This document shows positions 44,325 through 53,821 of a stretch of 64,000 nucleotides of DNA, piece after piece; positions within the stretch are counted from its first letter, which is position 1; each line of letters begins with the position of its first letter. The DNA lies in assembly GCA_029210725.1 (NCBI GenBank), contig JARGFM010000004.1, forward strand, positions 62,001 to 126,000. Direction: 5' to 3'. The stretch is from Bacteroidales bacterium. Lineage in GTDB: Bacteria; Bacteroidota; Bacteroidia; Bacteroidales; GCA-2748055. Under the pieces are notes generated by a model. It was not told the origin of the DNA, did no database searches, and was given only the letters and a program-made list of their open reading frames with translations. Both the position numbers and the translations under genes were made by a program.

Positions 44325-46091
44325 ATGAAAAACATCCTTTTTCTCCTCCCCCTGGCCCTGCTGTTTGCCTGCAGGCCCGGATTTGAAGAGGAGATTACCA
44401 TTGCGGAAATTGAAGGCCATTTCACCTATCTGGCTTCCGATGAATTAAAAGGACGCTACCCCGGAACCGCTGAGGACCAGCAGCTCGCTGAATACCTCTC
44501 TGCCGAATTTAAAAAAGCAGGACTGCAACTCTATGAAAAAACAGGGCTGCAGCATTTTGATATTGTCAGCGAAATTGAAGCGGGACCGGAAAACCTTTTT
44601 CAATGGGACGATGTGGAACTATCGCTGGGAACAGACTACTCCCTCTTCCCCTTTAGCCATGCCGGAACGGTCCGTGGCGAAGTGGTCTTCGCGGGTTATG
44701 GCTTCCAGGTCGATAAGGAGGAGCTGAAGTGGGACGATTATGCCTCTCTGGATGTGAAAGGCAAGTGGGTGATGATCCTCCGGGGTGTACCCGGATCGCA
44801 GGAGGCCACATCGCCCTATATGAATTACAGCGAGGACCGGGGAAAGGCCCTCCTGGCCTCTGATCTGGGTGCCTCGGGTGTTATTTTCCTTTCGGGAAGT
44901 TCCCTGGATCCGGATGATCAGCTGGTTGAGCTAAAAGGAAAACAGCACCCTCTGGCTATTCCCGTGGTACATATGAGCCGGGAGGCTGCCGACCGGCTTC
45001 TTAGTTCGGCCGGACAGGACAGTCTGTCCCGGATCGATGACCGTTTAAGCTCATCCCGGCAGGCCTCCTCCTTTCATACGGGGGTGGAGGTGAATATCAG
45101 CGTGGACCTTCAACCCAAAAAGATGGAAACATCGAATGTGATCGCCACCCTTGAAGGATCGCATGCTGATCTGAAAGATGAGTATGTGCTTATCGGCGCC
45201 CACCACGACCACCTGGGCCTGGGCGGTCCGGAGAGTTCCTCCCGGGCACCTGATACCCTGGCGGTACATTATGGAGCGGACGATAATGCTTCGGGAGTGG
45301 CCGGTGTGCTGGAAGCCTCAGAATGGTTAAGCGCCCATACCCCTGCAAGGAGTGTACTGTTCGCTACTTTTGGAGCGGAGGAGATGGGTCTGATCGGATC
45401 CAAATACCTGGCAGAAAACCCGCCTGTTGATATGGAAAAGATCCAGGTGATGATCAACCTGGATATGATCGGGAGACTCAATGAAGATCGCCAGTTGCAG
45501 GTTGGAGGTGTGGGAACATCACCGGGTTTTAAAATCCTCCTGGAATCGATCAACAGCAACTACGGCTTCAATCTGAAATTCGCCAACGAAGGCTTCGGTC
45601 CCTCCGATCATGCCGCCTTTTATGCCAAAGATGTACCGGTATTGTTTATCTCCACCGGCGCCCATTCTGATTATCATACTCCGGACGATCAGCCCGCCGC
45701 AATCAACCTGGAGGGAACCCGGGAGGTAATCTCCTTTGTTTCCGAGATAGCAGCCGCCCTGGCAAACCAGCATGAACGTGTTGCCTTTACCGAAGCAGGT
45801 CCCAAGGTAAGAGGTTCATCAAAGGGAAGGCGGGGCGGAATCACTCTGGGACTTATGCCTGATATGACCTATGATGGCAGTGAGGGGATGCCCGTGATGT
45901 TTGTGACCGAAGGAAGACCCGCTGCGGTGGGTGGTATCCAGAAAGGGGATGTCATCGTAGCCATTGAAGGAAAGAGCGTTGGAAATGTTTACGACTACAT
46001 GGCCCGGCTCGACGGCTTGAAGGAGGGAATGTCCATCGTGGTCCAGGTAAAACGGGACGGTGATCTCATCGACCTGCTAATCCGAATTTAA
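44325..46091 (+). CDS. lipoprotein M28-family zinc peptidase with PDZ domain
   Basis: A 588-residue envelope aminopeptidase. The start at 44325 gives a lipoprotein signal with lipobox LLFAC. A protease-associated domain (about 110-230) is inserted ahead of the catalytic part. Zinc ligands and catalytic residues are seen in GAHHDHLGLGG, HYGADDNASG, FGAEEMGLIGS, NLDMIGRL and HSDYHTPDDQ. The last 90 residues form a PDZ domain (VMFVTEGRPAAVGGIQKGDVIVAIEG). A possible promoter (TTTA-N21-TATCTTTC, ending at 44265) lies just outside the IS end. The next gene begins 18 bases later. Confidence 0.9.
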   Translation: MKNILFLLPLALLFACRPGFEEEITIAEIEGHFTYLASDELKGRYPGTAEDQQLAEYLSAEFKKAGLQLYEKTGLQHFDIVSEIEAGPENLFQWDDVELSLGTDYSLFPFSHAGTVRGEVVFAGYGFQVDKEELKWDDYASLDVKGKWVMILRGVPGSQEATSPYMNYSEDRGKALLASDLGASGVIFLSGSSLDPDDQLVELKGKQHPLAIPVVHMSREAADRLLSSAGQDSLSRIDDRLSSSRQASSFHTGVEVNISVDLQPKKMETSNVIATLEGSHADLKDEYVLIGAHHDHLGLGGPESSSRAPDTLAVHYGADDNASGVAGVLEASEWLSAHTPARSVLFATFGAEEMGLIGSKYLAENPPVDMEKIQVMINLDMIGRLNEDRQLQVGGVGTSPGFKILLESINSNYGFNLKFANEGFGPSDHAAFYAKDVPVLFISTGAHSDYHTPDDQPAAINLEGTREVISFVSEIAAALANQHERVAFTEAGPKVRGSSKGRRGGITLGLMPDMTYDGSEGMPVMFVTEGRPAAVGGIQKGDVIVAIEGKSVGNVYDYMARLDGLKEGMSIVVQVKRDGDLIDLLIRI

Positions 46092-46109
46092 AAAGAAACA
46101 AACAGCCAT

Positions 46110-46967
46110 ATGAAACTGAAAAAGGTATTGTTCTGGGTCCTGGCCGTAGTCATTTCGCTGGCCGCCATGTTTTACCAGCGTATGACCGGTCCCACTTATC
46201 CGAAAATATATGAAATAAATTATCAGAATGAAGCGTATCGCTTCGATCTTCCCCGTTCCAGCAACGGAAGGCCCGGCGATTACCCGGTGGAGATCGAGCT
46301 TCCTGAAATCTTTTCCGCCAGGCTGATCTGGCGGCTCTTCCCCACAGATAATCCCTGGGATACGCTGGTTATGGAAAGGCAGGGAGATATTCTGAGGACC
46401 ACCCTCCCCCACCAGCCTCCGGCAGGCAAGATTGAATACCACCTGGAGCTGATGGCCGAAGGCACGCTCATTGACCTTCACGAAGAGGAGAATGTGGTCA
46501 TCCGCTTCCGGGGCGATGTACCTGCCTGGGCGCTGCTTCCCCATGTACTGATGATGGTCCTGACGGTGATCTGGTCCATGGCTACCATCATTTTTGCCCT
46601 GGCTGGTATTCCCTCGTACAAGAAACATATGGGAGTCACCATCATCTTCCTGCTGATCGGCGGATTCATTCTGGGCCCCATTGTTCAGAAGTATTCCTTC
46701 GGACAGTTCTGGACCGGATGGCCGCTGGGTGAAGATATGACCGATAATAAGGTACTGTTCGCACTGATTGCCTACCTGGTTGCCTGGTTCCTCAGGAAGA
46801 AGTCCTACGGGAAGTGGCTGGCCATTGGCGCCGCCCTGGTGATGATGGCGGTCTACCTGATCCCCCACAGCCTGAACGGATCCGAACTGGATGTGGAGAC
46901 GGGCGAAGTGATAACCGGATCTTTGCTGATTCTGGCCGGGAGGATGGGAATAAAACGAATTAATTAA
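46110..46967 (+). CDS. membrane protein of unknown function
   Basis: Not recognised. The 285-residue protein has one N-terminal helix ([17 protein letters not shown]), a periplasmic domain of about 120 residues with beta-rich pattern ([32 protein letters not shown]), then four helices ([74 protein letters not shown]). It sits 18 bases after the M28 peptidase gene and 20 bases before rubredoxin. Confidence 0.75.
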   Translation: MKLKKVLFWVLAVVISLAAMFYQRMTGPTYPKIYEINYQNEAYRFDLPRSSNGRPGDYPVEIELPEIFSARLIWRLFPTDNPWDTLVMERQGDILRTTLPHQPPAGKIEYHLELMAEGTLIDLHEEENVVIRFRGDVPAWALLPHVLMMVLTVIWSMATIIFALAGIPSYKKHMGVTIIFLLIGGFILGPIVQKYSFGQFWTGWPLGEDMTDNKVLFALIAYLVAWFLRKKSYGKWLAIGAALVMMAVYLIPHSLNGSELDVETGEVITGSLLILAGRMGIKRIN

Positions 46968-46987
46968 ACACTAGTTCCACTCTGAAC

Positions 46988-47149
46988 ATGCAAAAATACC
47001 AGTGTAAAGTTTGCGGTTATGTATACGACCCGGAAGAGGGCGATCCCGACAGCGGCATAGCTCCAGGCACCTCATTTGAAGATGTTCCGGAGGATTGGCA
47101 CTGCCCTGTATGCGGGGTTTACAAAAACGACTTCGAAGCCGTAGAATAA
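46988..47149 (+). CDS. rubredoxin
   Basis: A 53-residue protein with the two iron-binding pairs of a rubredoxin: [10 protein letters not shown] near the N-terminus and [12 protein letters not shown] near the end, with DWHCPVC and SFEDVPEDW in the usual places. A one-iron electron carrier, often serving peroxide or superoxide reduction in anaerobes. It is the last gene of the run from the M28 peptidase and converges on pepD with a 10-base gap. Confidence 0.96.
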   Translation: MQKYQCKVCGYVYDPEEGDPDSGIAPGTSFEDVPEDWHCPVCGVYKNDFEAVE

Positions 47150-47159
47150 ATCCCGATTG

Positions 47160-48620
47160 TTAGGCCTTTGGAGCCTGTTTTAACATCTCCAGGAGAAAGA
47201 GCCAGAATTTGTCCACGGTATCGGTTTTGATCCGCTCATCGGGTGTATGGGCCCCCTTGATCGTGGGGCCGAAGGAAATCATATCCAGATCGGGATACTT
47301 CTGCAGGAACAGTCCGCACTCCAGTCCGGCATGGATCGCTTTGATATCAGGTTCCTGCCTGAACAGCCCTTTGTAGACCTTTTCGGATATCTTCAGAACC
47401 TCCGAAGAAGTATCGGGCTTCCAACCGGGATATCCTCCGGAATGCCTGACAGAGGCTCCCAGAAGTGTGAACAGGGATCCCATCCGATCTGAAATATCCT
47501 GCTTGGCCGACTCCACACTGCTGCGCTGACTGGTCACAATCTCCAGGACATCCTCGCTGGTATGTCTTACAGAGGCCAGGTTGGTCGAGGTTTCCACCAG
47601 TCCGGGAATGGCCTGGCTCATGGCAATGACCCCGTGCGGACAGGCATAAAGGGCATTAAAAAGTCGTCGCTGGAATTTCTTTCGCATCACCAGCTCCGGT
47701 GTCGGGACCGGTTCCATGATCATGGAAAAGTCAGGTTCCACCAGCGCCATCTCTTCCTGAAGGATCTGAACAAAAGAATCAAAATAAACCCGGATCAGTT
47801 CCTGGCTGCTTGCAGGGGCCACAATGACGGCTTCCGCTTCCCTGGGGATGGCATTTCTGGCCTTTCCACCCTCCAGGGATGCCAGCCTGATACTAAAGCG
47901 CTGATCTGCATTCCAGAGGAAACGGTTGAGTATCTTGACAGAGTTACCGAAACCGCGATGAATCTCATCGCCCGAATGTCCGCCCTGCAGTCCGCCTACA
48001 ATCACCTTCAGGGCAATCCAGTTTCTTTTGAGTCTGCTCCTCTTGTAGTTAAAGCTAGCCACCGTATCGATGCCTCCAGCACAACCAATGAAGATCTCCC
48101 CTTCATCCTCTGAATCCAGGTTCAGCAACACCGAGCCCTGCAAAAACGCCGGCTGCAAACCCAGGGCACCTGTCATCCCACTCTCTTCATCTACCGTGAA
48201 GAGGCACTCCAGAGGGCCATGTTCGATGGTTTCCGAAGCCAGGATGGCCATGGAAGCAGCAATCCCGATTCCGTCATCGGCACCCAGGGTCGTTCCCCGG
48301 GCCCTGACCCATCCATCTTCCAGGTAGGCCTCGATGGGATCCTTATCAAAATCGTGACGGACCCCCGCATTTTTCTCTCCAACCATATCGGCATGCGACT
48401 GCAGGATTACTCCTTTCCTGCGCTCCATGCCGGCAGTAGCAGACTTGGAAATCAACAGGTTACCTACCTGATCCTGTTTATAGTCCAGATGGTGTTTTTT
48501 CGCAAATCCAATCAGGTGAGCGATAATTTTATCTTCTTTTTTCGAGATCCTTGGAATCTCCAGTATCTCATGGAAATAAGCCCATACCTCTGCCGGTTTA
48601 AGCTCTGTTATTTTTTGCAT
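47160..48620 (-). CDS. pepD: aminoacyl-histidine dipeptidase (PepD, M20 family)
   Basis: Cytoplasmic dinuclear zinc dipeptidase of 486 residues with broad action on Xaa-His dipeptides. LQSHADMVGEKN (His, Asp), RGTTLGADDGIGIA (bridging Asp), FTVDEESGMTGA (catalytic Glu) and LDSEDEGE are in order, then the lid domain (IVGGLQGGHSGDEIHRG). The full length matches PepD. A TATCTTTG box on the minus strand at 48723-48716 could be its promoter. Confidence 0.95.
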   Translation of the reverse strand: MQKITELKPAEVWAYFHEILEIPRISKKEDKIIAHLIGFAKKHHLDYKQDQVGNLLISKSATAGMERRKGVILQSHADMVGEKNAGVRHDFDKDPIEAYLEDGWVRARGTTLGADDGIGIAASMAILASETIEHGPLECLFTVDEESGMTGALGLQPAFLQGSVLLNLDSEDEGEIFIGCAGGIDTVASFNYKRSRLKRNWIALKVIVGGLQGGHSGDEIHRGFGNSVKILNRFLWNADQRFSIRLASLEGGKARNAIPREAEAVIVAPASSQELIRVYFDSFVQILQEEMALVEPDFSMIMEPVPTPELVMRKKFQRRLFNALYACPHGVIAMSQAIPGLVETSTNLASVRHTSEDVLEIVTSQRSSVESAKQDISDRMGSLFTLLGASVRHSGGYPGWKPDTSSEVLKISEKVYKGLFRQEPDIKAIHAGLECGLFLQKYPDLDMISFGPTIKGAHTPDERIKTDTVDKFWLFLLEMLKQAPKA

Positions 48621-48759
48621 GTAAGAGTTGAAAAGTTGGCTTTATGTTTTGCAATATCTTTTATCTCAAATATGATCTTCGGGCATAAAAGAGATGGATT
48701 AAAATTCTATTTTCGCAAAGATAATATTTCTACTACCTCACTCTATACTGTTTATAAAC

Positions 48760-49950
48760 ATGCAGAAACGAACCATTGTAGTGCTTCCCGGGGACGGTAT
48801 CGGGAGAGTTGTCCTAGAAGAAACCATCAGGGTACTGGAAAAAGCCGGATTTAACGCCGGATATGTGGAAGGAGATATTGGCTGGGAATTCTGGAAATCA
48901 GAAGGAAATCCCCTGCCCGACCGTACTGTTTCCTTACTGGAAGAACATAAGATCGGCCTTTTCGGGGCGATCACCAGCAAACCCAAAGATGCTGCTGCCG
49001 CAGAACTGGATCCGGCCCTCGCCGGTAAAGGATTGATCTATTCCAGTCCCATCGTTGGCCTCAGGCAACATTTCAACCTGGATATCTGTATCAGACCCTG
49101 CCACACCTATAAAGGAAATCCACTTAACTTCATTCGCAGGGGAGCCGGAGACAGTATCGAGGAACCAGAGGTGGATGTGGTGATCTTCCGCCAGAATACC
49201 GAAGGGCTCTACGGGGGAGTGGAATGGAGCAATCCTCCCGATATCGTATACCAGGGACTGCGTTCCCATCCCAAATTTGTGAAGAACTTCGGGGATGTTC
49301 CCGTGGAGGAGCTCTCCATCTCCACCCGGATCTTTACCAAAAAGGCCACCGGCCGGATCCTTCGGGCTGCGTTTGAATATGCCAGGAAGTTTGGCTATAA
49401 GAGTGTGACCGTCTGCGAGAAGCCCAATGTGATCCGTGAGACCTCTGGAATGATGTATAAAATGGCCCAGGAAATACAGGCCACCGGGTTCAAAGAGATT
49501 GAACTCTGGAACACCAACATCGATGCCCAGATGATGTGGCTGACCAAAAATCCGGAAAACTACGGGGTCATTGTAGCCGGAAATATGTTTGGTGATATTG
49601 TCTCGGACGGATTTGCGGGACTGATCGGGGGACTTGGTTTTGCCTGCAGCGCCAATCTGGGCGAGGAGGTCTCCGTCTTTGAACCCACCCACGGCTCGGC
49701 CCCCAAGTATGCCGGTTACCCTGTGAGTATTGTGAATCCCATAGCCATGATGGAGTCGGCCTGCATGATGCTGGATCATATCTCTGAAGCAGAAATGGCC
49801 CTTCAGATCCGGAAGGCCATCGCCGGCGTGATCCTGGAAGGAAAGGTGCGTACCTATGATATGAAAAAAATGGCCGGACGGCCCGATGTCATTGAAAAAG
49901 GCGCTGCCTCCACCAGGCAGATGGCTGATGCCATCATTGCAAAGCTGTAA
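48760..49950 (+). CDS. isocitrate/isopropylmalate-type dehydrogenase
   Basis: Beta-decarboxylating dehydrogenase of 396 residues. VLPGDGIGRVVLEETI, the substrate Arg region LDICIRPCHTYKG, FRQNTEGLYGGVEW, the catalytic Tyr/Lys area, and NMFGDIVSDGFAGLIGGLG with EPTHGSAPKYAG are clear. Sequence alone does not separate NAD-isocitrate, 3-isopropylmalate and homoisocitrate dehydrogenase; absence of leu genes nearby and the PNVIRETSGM phrase favour isocitrate. Probably in one operon with the following HD-like gene, 25 bases on. Confidence 0.82.
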   Translation: MQKRTIVVLPGDGIGRVVLEETIRVLEKAGFNAGYVEGDIGWEFWKSEGNPLPDRTVSLLEEHKIGLFGAITSKPKDAAAAELDPALAGKGLIYSSPIVGLRQHFNLDICIRPCHTYKGNPLNFIRRGAGDSIEEPEVDVVIFRQNTEGLYGGVEWSNPPDIVYQGLRSHPKFVKNFGDVPVEELSISTRIFTKKATGRILRAAFEYARKFGYKSVTVCEKPNVIRETSGMMYKMAQEIQATGFKEIELWNTNIDAQMMWLTKNPENYGVIVAGNMFGDIVSDGFAGLIGGLGFACSANLGEEVSVFEPTHGSAPKYAGYPVSIVNPIAMMESACMMLDHISEAEMALQIRKAIAGVILEGKVRTYDMKKMAGRPDVIEKGAASTRQMADAIIAKL

Positions 49951-49975
49951 TAACCCTGTAAGCAAAATAACACCT

Positions 49976-50533
49976 ATGGCAAGCATAAATCCGGAGGTCC
50001 TGAAACTATGGCCCGAGCTGGACTGGATTAAAAACCAGGAGCTGCGTGAAAAAACAGCAATGGTATGGGAGAACGCGCTGGAAAAGAGTGTGCTCACCCC
50101 TGCCGATCTGAACAGGATCCCCTTTACCCTCTTATGCGGACCCGGTCTGAAAGTCACCTTTATGGAGCACAAAAGAGCCGTGGTTCATATTGCCCGGGAC
50201 AGCGGAAACAAGATGAATGAATTTTTTGGCGATGAACTGCCGGTGGATATGGATGTGCTGATCGCAGGAGCGATTCTGGCCGATGTGGGCAAGCTGCTGG
50301 AATATGTGCTGGACGAGAACGGGAAAGCAGTGCAGGGTTCCTATGGAAAATACCTCCGCCACCCCTTCTCCGGGGTCTCCCTGGCCGAAAGTTGCGGAGT
50401 TCCCCCGGAGGTTTGCCATATTATTGCAGCCCATGCAGGGGAAGGAAACATGGTCCGGCGGAGCACCGAAGCCTTTATCGTGCACCATGCCGATTTTATG
50501 ACCTTTCTGCCCTTTAAGCAGCGGGCTTCCTGA
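49976..50533 (+). CDS. degenerate HD-domain protein
   Basis: A 185-residue protein with the layout of an HD phosphohydrolase: His71 in AVVHIARD, the helix AGAILADVGKLLEY where the HD pair reads Ala102-Asp103, then HPFSGVSLAESCGVPPEV, IIAAHAGEG and VHHADF. The His of the HD pair is therefore lost, which should weaken metal binding; the others remain. The start MASINPEV at 49976 was chosen because earlier in-frame ATGs lie inside the dehydrogenase gene. Substrate unknown. Confidence 0.75.
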   Translation: MASINPEVLKLWPELDWIKNQELREKTAMVWENALEKSVLTPADLNRIPFTLLCGPGLKVTFMEHKRAVVHIARDSGNKMNEFFGDELPVDMDVLIAGAILADVGKLLEYVLDENGKAVQGSYGKYLRHPFSGVSLAESCGVPPEVCHIIAAHAGEGNMVRRSTEAFIVHHADFMTFLPFKQRAS

Positions 50534-50620
50534 AGTGAAAACCTGCTTAGGGAAATGACCTGGTTTTGTTTTATGAAACTCCTGTTTTGAATTGCTGTTT
50601 GATGGAAAGCCCTTTTATAA

Positions 50621-51445
50621 TCAGAGCTCATTCAGTATAATTTTCCGTTTCTTACCCGCTTCAAACTCCCGTTTCAGATCCAGACGGGTGATTTTGCTGT
50701 TATCCAGCTGGTATACCAGGACAAACTCCAGATCAGATACATTGATAAAGCTCGAATAGAGGGTCCCGCCCGTCCGTCCGTCTTCATCCTTCCGGGGTAA
50801 CTGGACCGCTCCGGCCATGGTCCTGCCAAGAACCTTTAAATTCATGGTCTGCCTGGACTCTTCCACCAAATTCAGCTGGCTCTGAATATATTGATAACGC
50901 GGACAGGGATGGTTCCCCCGGCTGGGATCAGAAAGAAGAAAGTTGGTCATCACCAGGCGGTTGTTATACATTGGCACGACCTTTCGTTCCCCGTCCAGCC
51001 ACTCCACCAACACCGAATTTCCGTTGCCGTCCCCGATCATCATATGGGCAGAGTTCAGGAATATCTCCTTCTGCTCCAATAAGGCCAGGGCCTCATCCAC
51101 CGTCCGGCAGGAGGCCAGCAGTTCATCCCCAAGGTTCCCCTTTGGTCCGCTCCTTCCCTCCGGCATATCCTGTTCCGGGGTCACCGCTCCATCGAAGAAC
51201 AGTCCCGCTTCATTAATTCCCCCCTGGGCAAAATGATCCCAGCCATACCAGAGACGGGCCAGCTTCTTACCTGAACCCGGAACAATCTGAATATAAGCCT
51301 TTACATCATACCAGTAATCCTCATTACTGGCTGCATAAATCTTCCCGGATTGGGGATCCATATAGTAAAGAACCGAGCAGGCCCTGGTTTCCCGGCCGAC
51401 TATAAGTCCGCACAGGATCAGAAATATGATTGCCAATTTTCGCAT
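50621..51445 (-). CDS. exported Ntn hydrolase, penicillin V acylase / choloylglycine hydrolase-like
   Basis: A 274-residue protein with a signal peptide ending ETRA, exposing Cys23 (ACSVLYYMDP) as the N-terminal nucleophile, the hallmark of cysteine Ntn hydrolases. ASNEDYWYDVKAYI, NEAGLFFDG and the later YNNRLVMTNFLLSDP fit linear amide hydrolases such as bile-salt hydrolase or acylases acting on N-acyl amino acids. Product and substrate are not predictable. The neighbouring gene upstream is another Ntn hydrolase, 10 bases away. Confidence 0.78.
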   Translation of the reverse strand: MRKLAIIFLILCGLIVGRETRACSVLYYMDPQSGKIYAASNEDYWYDVKAYIQIVPGSGKKLARLWYGWDHFAQGGINEAGLFFDGAVTPEQDMPEGRSGPKGNLGDELLASCRTVDEALALLEQKEIFLNSAHMMIGDGNGNSVLVEWLDGERKVVPMYNNRLVMTNFLLSDPSRGNHPCPRYQYIQSQLNLVEESRQTMNLKVLGRTMAGAVQLPRKDEDGRTGGTLYSSFINVSDLEFVLVYQLDNSKITRLDLKREFEAGKKRKIILNEL

Positions 51446-51455
51446 CTCCGGATGT

Positions 51456-52457
51456 CTAATCCTTAAATATGGCTACGATCCGTTCTCCCTCCGAATTCCC
51501 ATAGGCCCGGAACATCCCACTGGTATTGGTCACCATGGCAGGACGGCCGTACTTGTCCAGGCAGATCACGCCACCTTCTCCTCCAACTTCCACCAGGGTT
51601 TTTTCCACTAATTCCCTGGCAGCCTGCTCCACAGGGTATTCTTTGTATTCCATCAGCACCGAGATCTGGTGGGCCACGGTCCACCGGATAAAATACTCCC
51701 CGTGACCGGTGGCTGAAACGCCGCAGGTGGCATTATTGGCATAGGTACCGGCCCCGATAATAGGAGAATCCCCGATACGCCCGTATTTCTTATTGGTCAT
51801 TCCACCCGTGGAAGTCCCCGCACAAAGGTTCCCGGACTGATCCAGCGCCACACATCCCACCGTTCCATGCTTATCTTTAGCGACCGCTTTTTGAAAGGAC
51901 TCATAACGGTCCTTGGTGAAAAAATAGGCAGGATCCACGAGCTCCAGTCCCGCCTGTTCTGCAAAAACCGATGCCCCGTGCCCGGCCATCATCACATGCT
52001 CCGATTGCTCCATCACCGCCCTGGCGGCCGAAATGGGGTGTTTGATATCCGTTACACCTGCCACGGCACCTGCATTGAGGTCCTGTCCGGTCATAATGGA
52101 TGCATCCAGCTCATTTTTCCCTTCGCTGGTAAAAACCGCTCCTTTCCCGGCATTGAACAGCGGATTATCCTCCATGTACCGGATCACGGTCTCCACCGCA
52201 TCCAGGCTGGAACCCCCTCTTTCCAGCACATCCAGTCCCCGTTGCAGGGCGCTGTCCAGTGCAAGTTCGTATGTTTCCTGGTAAGGCTCAGGCATATTCT
52301 GAAAATTCATTTTTCCCGCCCCGCCATGCAGCACCAGGGCATATTCGTAAGGTTCCGGATCAGGTGTTTTTTCAACGGACTGCTCCGTGGGACCTTTGCA
52401 GGAGCTGATCAGAACCGATATATAAAGCAAAATGGATAAAATCGTTCGGTGTTTCAT
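51456..52457 (-). CDS. lipoprotein isoaspartyl peptidase / L-asparaginase (Ntn type)
   Basis: A 333-residue plant-type asparaginase. Lipobox LISSC (Cys20) means envelope anchoring. The precursor carries LVLHGGAGKMN and EGKNELDASIMTG, and cleaves itself before the Thr of KHGTVGCVALD; the beta part has AGTSTGGMTNKKYGRIGDSPIIGAGTYA and SATGHGEYFIR. It removes isoaspartyl residues from peptides or hydrolyses asparagine. First gene of a two-gene unit with the acylase-like gene. Confidence 0.92.
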   Translation of the reverse strand: MKHRTILSILLYISVLISSCKGPTEQSVEKTPDPEPYEYALVLHGGAGKMNFQNMPEPYQETYELALDSALQRGLDVLERGGSSLDAVETVIRYMEDNPLFNAGKGAVFTSEGKNELDASIMTGQDLNAGAVAGVTDIKHPISAARAVMEQSEHVMMAGHGASVFAEQAGLELVDPAYFFTKDRYESFQKAVAKDKHGTVGCVALDQSGNLCAGTSTGGMTNKKYGRIGDSPIIGAGTYANNATCGVSATGHGEYFIRWTVAHQISVLMEYKEYPVEQAARELVEKTLVEVGGEGGVICLDKYGRPAMVTNTSGMFRAYGNSEGERIVAIFKD

Positions 52458-52703
52458 ATCTGGAGCTTATTAGAGATTGCAGAACAGAACCTAAAATATG
52501 AAATTTTCTGATCAAGCCTCTCGATAACTTCTCTTTTTCAAGGAAATATTGGCTTATAAGTCCATAAGAGGTGCCAGGGGTGAATTGATTCTCCTCGCAG
52601 CAAGCTGCGAGGAATCATCGATTAATTGTTTATTTTAAATGTGCTCGCTTACCCCGGGTTTTTGATTTGATTTATTCTCTGCAGAAGAAATCTTAATTTA
52701 TAA
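52458..52703. other. non-coding stretch between the isoaspartyl peptidase and DUF4097 genes
   Basis: About 250 bases without a credible gene on either strand. It includes the presumed promoter area of the peptidase gene and a GC-rich palindrome; the rest is AT-rich with no further pattern I can support. Confidence 0.6.
52587..52616. repeat. REP-like palindrome
   Basis: CCTCGCAGC-AA-GCTGCGAGG (52593-52612) is a perfect 9-bp inverted repeat, extended by GATT/AATC outside a 2-base bulge. There is no T tract on either side, so it does not look like a simple terminator. I saw only one copy in the window. Confidence 0.7.
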
Positions 52704-52744
52704 ATTAAACATCCCAGAATGATTAAAATTCCGGGATGTTTAAT
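52704..52744 (-). terminator. hairpin terminator after the sigma/DUF4097 operon
   Basis: ATTAAACATCCC (52704-52715) pairs perfectly with GGGATGTTTAAT (52733-52744), with an inner GAAT/ATTC step and a 7-base loop. It lies 25 bases past the stop at 52769 and is followed on the minus strand by AT-rich sequence. Confidence 0.75.
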
Positions 52745-52768
52745 GACTTCCAGGATATTATCCTGTAT

Positions 52769-53821
52769 CTATTCAAAAGTGGAGTTTCCGTATTTGGTGA
52801 TTACGCGGATGCTGGATTTGGGGCTGGAGCCCACATTGCCCCAGATCCTTACATAATTGTTCTCCTTGGTTTTGCTCATCCGCTCGCTGGTGTCAATATG
52901 GACACTCCCGTATTTGGCTTCCCCTTCAAATTTAAAAGCAGCGCCCGATTCCAGTCCCACTGTGAGATTGCCGTAGACAAGTTCTGCATCCACCTTATCA
53001 AATCCCTTGGTCAGCGTTCCGATCTAGGCCCCCGTATAGGCCGAATGCAGGCTGAAAGTCTTGTTCAGCCTTTCAATCTTCACACCCGAATACTTCAGTT
53101 CCGCCACGAAGCTGTCCGTTTCCTCAAAGGTATATTTATCGTACATTCCTTCGGTAACGATCCCTCCGGCTTTTTCACCGAGCAGCTTGGAATATTTACT
53201 GTCCACAAAAAGCATGTTTGAGACATTAATCTCCATATCGCTGTAGGCAATGTCCAGTCCGAGCCAGCCGGCTTCGTCCACGGTCCCGTGTGAATAAACC
53301 AGAGAAAGCGCATTATAGGGCTTCTCATTGCCTCTGGAAAAACTACCTGCCTTCAGGTTTCCGTATTTCATGTCGACCTGCACCAGTCCGCTGGCCTCCT
53401 GGATAAACAGATCGCCATAGGAGCTTTCCATATCCAGGTTCATCCAGGCAGGAGCTTTGATGGTAATTTCGATGGAAGTCTTCACATTCCTCGACCAGCC
53501 GTTTTCCATCTCGGTTTCCAGGTATATGTTGTTCCCCGATTTGCTGATCTTTACTTCCACTTTACTTAAGGCCTCCTCTGCCCTGCTCCTGGAAGAGGCA
53601 TCCACCTCCACCACCGCAAGGATATCCACCACATTCTGATCCCAGGTAATCAACTCCACATCCGAATACTTGGTGTCGCTGTTCAGGGTGACCCCCTTAC
53701 TCACATCATAGCGTTCGGAGTACTCTTTCCTGGCTTCCTGGGCAGAAAGAGAAAAGCTTACTGTAACAATCAGGAGCAGTGACAGGAGCAAACTTTTCGA
53801 TTTAAATACTCTCTTTTTCAT
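52769..53821 (-). pseudogene. DUF4097-like surface protein with an in-frame TAG
   Basis: Reads as one gene of 350 codons interrupted by TAG at 53024-53026, after residue 265. Before the stop: signal peptide (SLLLSLLLIVTVSFSLSAQ) and repeated beta-strand units (MESSYGDLFIQEASGLVQVDMKYGNL, VYSHGTVDEAG) typical of adhesin-like DUF4097 proteins. After it, in the same frame, IGTLTKGFDKVDAELVYGNLTVGLES and GEAKYGSVHID continue the same repeat pattern up to the natural stop at 52769. The fault is a single base (for example CAG to TAG). The start overlaps the anti-sigma gene by 20 bases. Confidence 0.78.

Noticed and set aside
48934-50172. 412-codon antisense frame across the dehydrogenase and HD genes
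   Set aside because: Both sense genes are well supported by motifs; the antisense product has no recognisable domain or signal.
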